Positions 61,102 to 64,000 of a DNA stretch of 64,000 nt are shown here, one piece after another; the first letter of the stretch is position 1, and every line of letters starts with the position of its first letter. The notes beneath the pieces are model-generated. The model was given only the letters and a program-made list of their open reading frames with translations. It had not been told where the DNA came from and did not search any database. The stretch is from Fibrobacter sp. (GTDB lineage: Bacteria > Fibrobacterota > Fibrobacteria > Fibrobacterales > Fibrobacteraceae): assembly GCA_024399065.1 (NCBI GenBank), contig JAKSIB010000015.1, forward strand, positions 1 through 64,000, given 5' to 3'. Made by a program: the position numbers and the translations under genes.

Positions 61102-61191
61102 ATGATTAAAAATAAATTTGAATACATTGTCACGCTGGTTATTTTGACCATCATATGTTTGTTTTTCAAGAATAACAACGACGACGAATAG
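61102..61191 (+). CDS. Tiny membrane peptide
   Basis: 29 residues: one hydrophobic helix (YIVTLVILTIICLFF) between a Lys/Asn start and an Asn/Asp/Glu end. Its ATG overlaps the end of the split gene. The clean membrane topology makes it credible. Function unknown. Confidence 0.55.
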   Translation: MIKNKFEYIVTLVILTIICLFFKNNNDDE

Positions 61192-61200
61192 GGAATTACT

Positions 61201-61425
61201 ATGAAAGTAGCGAAATGGATTCAGTACACCATGGACCTTGTTGACGATCCACGTACAGATACCAACGACGTATGGGATGCGGTCGTCCACGATATCATTA
61301 AGCACCAATATTGCTTCGATGCCCAGTATCATCAATATGGCAGTAACGGGGTCCCCGTCATTGAATTTGACGACGGAACTCAGCTGCCGAGTTTGTATAC
61401 TCAGCGTGTGTGTGGGGCAGATTGA
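61201..61425 (+). CDS. Small hypothetical protein
   Basis: 74 residues, acidic. Its stop overlaps the next ATG (TGATG). No family recognised. Confidence 0.65.
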   Translation: MKVAKWIQYTMDLVDDPRTDTNDVWDAVVHDIIKHQYCFDAQYHQYGSNGVPVIEFDDGTQLPSLYTQRVCGAD

Positions 61426-61532
61426 TGGCTGAAGCATGGAATAAGATGACCAACCAAAACTATTCCTATATGGATTTTTATTGGGGTCTCCCCGCCGGCG
61501 TTGGCGCTAAATTCCCCACTAATAAACTATAG
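61425..61532 (+). CDS. Tiny coupled peptide
   Basis: 35 residues (begins MAEAWNKMTNQ), aromatic-rich. Start overlaps the previous stop (TGATG). An AATAAACT late-like variant lies over its last codons (61521-61528). Confidence 0.45.
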   Translation: MAEAWNKMTNQNYSYMDFYWGLPAGVGAKFPTNKL

Positions 61533-61564
61533 TTATACCAATCAGTTAATTATGAGGTGAACCG

Positions 61565-61822
61565 ATGCCAACTGCCAAGGAAACAAAACGGCAACGAGCT
61601 GAACGCATAAAGGCGTCATGCAACGGCGCCACCCTACATACCCGGGTTGTTCAGTCGAATAAAAAATATTCACGAAAAATCAAGCACGTCAACAAGTCCA
61701 TCGCCGAAGCGATGGATTTTTCAGTTGAACAGGTATCCAAAATGCACATCGCTATGTCTAGCTATATAGAATGCGTCATTTCTGGATATCTTCGATCCAT
61801 AGGAAACTCTGTCGTTGCGTAA
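61565..61822 (+). CDS. Small basic protein
   Basis: 85 residues. A strongly basic first half (KETKRQRAERIK) may bind nucleic acid; the second half is helical. GAGGTG upstream. Its 3' end overlaps the convergent gene by about 100 nt. Confidence 0.6.
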   Translation: MPTAKETKRQRAERIKASCNGATLHTRVVQSNKKYSRKIKHVNKSIAEAMDFSVEQVSKMHIAMSSYIECVISGYLRSIGNSVVA

Positions 61823-62203
61823 ATACACATTACGTGCGTCGTCCGATAAGATTGCCAAGTGATTTGTTAATGGTGCATTGAACATGACGAACATTGTTTT
61901 GGTCAGTTGTTTACTAGGATCCTTGTCGTCGATCCAGAAATGCCGCTTGCGTGGCAAAAGCTGGATATCCGGGTACGGGAACTCGAACTTGGTCCACACC
62001 TCTTTTACCTCGACCTCGACATTGGCAATATGCTTTCCGTTATGATTAAATACTTGAAAGTCTTCGATATACGGATCAGACGGTTCAACTAATTTAGGCC
62101 AAGTCCCATCTTTTAGTCTGAATTTTTCGCATTGGTAGAATAAACGTATAAATGCCTGCTTAGCTGCTGCGTCAGTACGGTTAAATGCTGCCGAATCAAA
62201 CAT
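61721..62203 (-). CDS. Hypothetical protein, possibly nuclease-like
   Basis: 160 residues, GGAGGT upstream. The middle has a strand-rich N-V-E-V-E-V-K-E segment followed by FPYPDIQLLPRKRHFWID. The E-x-K strand is reminiscent of PD-(D/E)xK folds, but the pattern is too short to be sure. Convergent overlap with the 61565 gene. Confidence 0.6.
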   Translation of the reverse strand: MFDSAAFNRTDAAAKQAFIRLFYQCEKFRLKDGTWPKLVEPSDPYIEDFQVFNHNGKHIANVEVEVKEVWTKFEFPYPDIQLLPRKRHFWIDDKDPSKQLTKTMFVMFNAPLTNHLAILSDDARNVYLRNDRVSYGSKISRNDAFYIARHSDVHFGYLFN

Positions 62204-62241
62204 ATCACCTCCATTTGGAAAAGTTTAATAATACAAAGATT

Positions 62242-62269
62242 TTGATTTCATTCCAAATTTTGCTATATA
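62242..62269 (+). promoter_or_regulatory. Weak sigma70-like leaderless promoter
   Basis: TTGATT (62242-62247), 16-nt spacer, TATATA (62264-62269), 7 nt to the ATG at 62277. Confidence 0.5.
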
Positions 62270-62276
62270 TCATCCC

Positions 62277-63275
62277 ATGAGCTACTGTATTTATCCATTG
62301 ACAACGCTTAACGTTACCCCGCACATTGTGGTGCCATGTAACGCCGGCGAAATGATCCACGAAGAACGTGCTAAATGCCTCCAAAAGCCTAATCAGGTGA
62401 GTTGGGGTAATTTTAATTGGGATTTGTATCGACGCAAGATTGCCAACGATGATTACTCTGGATGCGTCAAGTGCGATAAGTTTAATCATCAGGACTTGTT
62501 TTTCTATGATGATGCTCGCCTGAAGGCTGAATATCCTGAATTTGCTGATGATGTAATAGCGTATAGAAATGGCGACTATTCTAAATTAGATGTCCCGCCG
62601 ATCTTAATTGTGTCTTTCGACCCCAGTTGCAACTTGACATGTCCGATTTGCCGTTCTAGTAAGATCGATATTGGCCACGAAAATATTCTGGACGTTAATG
62701 CAATGGTCGAGACAATGAATACCGTTCAGGCGTATATTCCGCACGCAAAGCGGGTCATTGTATCAGGCGACGGCGAAGCATGCCATTCACCATGGTATAG
62801 GCGCATATTGCAGTATTTTGATGGACCGGCTAAAATCACATTGATGTCTAATTGCACGTTGATGAATGATGCTTTCTGGAATTCATTGCCGCAGCATGTG
62901 ATGAATGCAATAGACTCCATCCACATTTCTTTCAACGGAACTACAAAGGATGTTTACGAGAAGACAATGCGAGGAGCCAAATTTGAAACATTCCTAGAAA
63001 ATATGGAGCTGATCGACGTGCTGAAGGCTAAATATGGGTTTACCACGAAGGCGGTTTACACAATTTCGCAGGATAATCTTGGGGACTACAGCAATGTCCC
63101 TAAATTTGCGCATGACAAACACTTTGACAAATTACACATTGGTATTGCGCATAACATATCCAGAGTAGTCGATAATAATATCATATCCGGCGAGCGGATC
63201 ATCTATAGTCATGTGTTATACGATAACCTAAATAATAAATTAAAAATGCTGCATGATGAATTTAATGCGAGGTAA
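62277..63275 (+). CDS. Radical SAM enzyme
   Basis: 332 residues. The iron-sulfur motif is C-N-L-T-C-P-I-C near 120 (C-x3-C-x2-C), followed by a G-D-G-E-type S-adenosylmethionine block (V-S-G-D-G-E-A near 163). An earlier C-V-K-C pair near 64 could bind an additional cluster or zinc, a SPASM-like feature placed N-terminally. It generates a 5'-deoxyadenosyl radical to modify an unknown substrate, perhaps a peptide or sugar. It appears to have its own leaderless promoter. Confidence 0.88.
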   Translation: MSYCIYPLTTLNVTPHIVVPCNAGEMIHEERAKCLQKPNQVSWGNFNWDLYRRKIANDDYSGCVKCDKFNHQDLFFYDDARLKAEYPEFADDVIAYRNGDYSKLDVPPILIVSFDPSCNLTCPICRSSKIDIGHENILDVNAMVETMNTVQAYIPHAKRVIVSGDGEACHSPWYRRILQYFDGPAKITLMSNCTLMNDAFWNSLPQHVMNAIDSIHISFNGTTKDVYEKTMRGAKFETFLENMELIDVLKAKYGFTTKAVYTISQDNLGDYSNVPKFAHDKHFDKLHIGIAHNISRVVDNNIISGERIIYSHVLYDNLNNKLKMLHDEFNAR

Positions 63276-63276
63276 T

Positions 63277-63552
63277 ATGACTGCACTAAACAAGAAGAAT
63301 AAGGCAGATGGGCATAGACTAACACATCGTACCCGGAGAAATTGCTGGGGAACCCAGACAAATGAGCATTGTAAGCGTGGAGCATATTATGACCAAGGCA
63401 TGCGTCAACGCTTGAAGCATGAAAGTAATGCTGCCATTGATGTAATGAATGATGTCACTTTTGATGAAAGACAGGAGTTGTCATTAAAAATGGAAGACGA
63501 TTATATACTGGATGTATTTGATACTTCTGATTATGACAAGATGAGTATTTAA
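63277..63552 (+). CDS. Small basic hypothetical protein
   Basis: 91 residues from the ATG at 63277 (GAGG upstream), 1 nt after the radical SAM stop. Basic, His-containing first half, acidic end. It could be the radical SAM partner or substrate, but this is only proximity. Confidence 0.6.
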   Translation: MTALNKKNKADGHRLTHRTRRNCWGTQTNEHCKRGAYYDQGMRQRLKHESNAAIDVMNDVTFDERQELSLKMEDDYILDVFDTSDYDKMSI

Positions 63553-63584
63553 CGGTCGCCAGCAGCAACCGCTATACATACGTT

Positions 63585-63824
63585 CTAGTCCTTCCAATTT
63601 TTAGTTTGAAGATCAGTATATCCGTCAATATCATCCCAATAGATACGCATTTTGTACTCAAGACCTTGATTTTCAAGTTTACCAAGCTTTTTCATCAAGA
63701 CTGATAAATCATCACGTTCAAATTCAACAATGATTTTACCCCAGTCCGCAGTGTACTTAAATCCAAGTTCAAGAATACCATCCCAAAGGATTCCACCCGG
63801 TAGATATATGTGAGCTTTAATCAT
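63585..63824 (-). CDS. Small hypothetical protein
   Basis: 79 residues, beta-rich. Second gene of a leftward pair. No family recognised. Confidence 0.65.
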   Translation of the reverse strand: MIKAHIYLPGGILWDGILELGFKYTADWGKIIVEFERDDLSVLMKKLGKLENQGLEYKMRIYWDDIDGYTDLQTKNWKD

Positions 63825-63829
63825 ATGTT

Positions 63830-64000
63830 CTAGGCCTTCTTAGTAGAATGTATGTTAAATTTAAGTCCAGCGGTGTTTGTCTTTAGACCTATACTAATGT
63901 CAAGCAAGTCTTCATAAAAATCAGCAGTCATAATGGCTTTTTCAATATATGCCTTTTCAAGATCAGTAAAAACTGTATCTGTTCCAAGCTTTTCAATAAT
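63830..64000 (-). CDS. Hypothetical protein, truncated by the window edge
   Basis: The last 56 residues (ending KFNIHSTKKA) of a leftward gene whose start lies beyond 64000. Helical. It ends 5 nt before the 63824 start. Confidence 0.6.
   Translation of the reverse strand: MIEKLGTDTVFTDLEKAYIEKAIMTADFYEDLLDISIGLKTNTAGLKFNIHSTKKA

Larger units (their letters stand above)
59583..61109 (+). pseudogene. Small gene split by TnpB element copy 3
   Basis: Joining 59583-59597 to 60939-61109 gives an open 61-codon frame (begins MTNDY then KLRSNEQW, ends ITGCKYD), with GAGG upstream and a sigma70-like promoter at 59537. The element length (1341) is a multiple of three, but its own stops close the frame. 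The residue mix (Trp, Cys, His) suggests a small folded protein; function unknown. Confidence 0.7.

Noticed and set aside
1-64000. CRISPR arrays, tRNA or rRNA genes
   Set aside because: I saw no regularly spaced direct repeats, no cloverleaf that I could fold with confidence and no rRNA-like sequence. A tRNAscan or covariance-model search would be needed to exclude tRNAs.

Overview
The window looks like part of a large, lytic-type tailed-phage genome. Genes are densely packed and often share ATGA, TAATG or TGATG stop/start overlaps. There is an SSB, an amidase endolysin, several large unrecognised late genes, phage-style RNA repair enzymes, and no ribosomal or housekeeping genes. Two signals point to a T4-like lifestyle. 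The octamer TATAAACT lies just upstream of many genes and resembles the T4 late promoter TATAAATA. Five otherwise unrelated proteins begin with a 31-39 residue leader ending in hydrophobic-x-Glu followed by Gly, Ala or Gln, the kind of site a T4-type prohead protease cuts. I recognise no terminase, portal or major capsid gene here. Two proteins carry the FISUMP (Fibrobacter succinogenes major paralogous) domain, so a Fibrobacter-like or Bacteroidota host is plausible but unproven.

Layout. 1-5 kb: small genes, a 572-aa late protein and TnpB element copy 1. 5-11.7 kb: SSB, a remnant of a second TnpB family, a P-loop kinase-like protein, a membrane/coiled-coil protein with a barrel-like tail, an HTH protein, and a leftward operon with CCA-adding enzyme. 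11.8-15.2 kb: TnpB copy 2 and three leftward genes. 15.2-20.8 kb: two convergent glycan operons (DUF1919, GT-A glycosyltransferases, SGNH-like, TupA-like ATP-grasp) with an AT-rich core. 20.9-27.5 kb: many small rightward genes. 27.5-31.7 kb: a predicted ADP-ribosyltransferase, a FISUMP protein, and a gene split by the second TnpB family. 31.8-34.9 kb: RtcB and Thg1-like RNA repair. 35-39.5 kb: MoxR ATPase plus metallopeptidase/VWA protein, FISUMP, Stealth phosphotransferase. 39.5-48 kb: PspA-like protein, M15-like peptidase, Ca2+-type P-ATPase and three TerD proteins. 48-59.5 kb: glycosyltransferase, large late genes, UDP-galactopyranose mutase and amidase. 59.6-64 kb: TnpB copy 3 splitting a small gene, small genes, a radical SAM enzyme and an edge-truncated gene.

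How the parts may work together (inference). Two promoter classes are visible: sigma70-like TTGACA-17-TATATT sites and TATAAACT late sites. In both classes about ten genes start 6-8 nt after the -10-like box, so their mRNAs should be leaderless. The TnpB elements carry the same TATAAACT octamer upstream of tnpB, so they may follow the phage late programme. RtcB, the CCA enzyme and the Thg1-like polymerase would form a tRNA-repair set against host tRNA cleavage. PspA-like protein, Ca2+ ATPase and TerD proteins would form a Ter-type membrane/Ca2+ stress module. The glycan genes probably remodel host or virion surface sugars.
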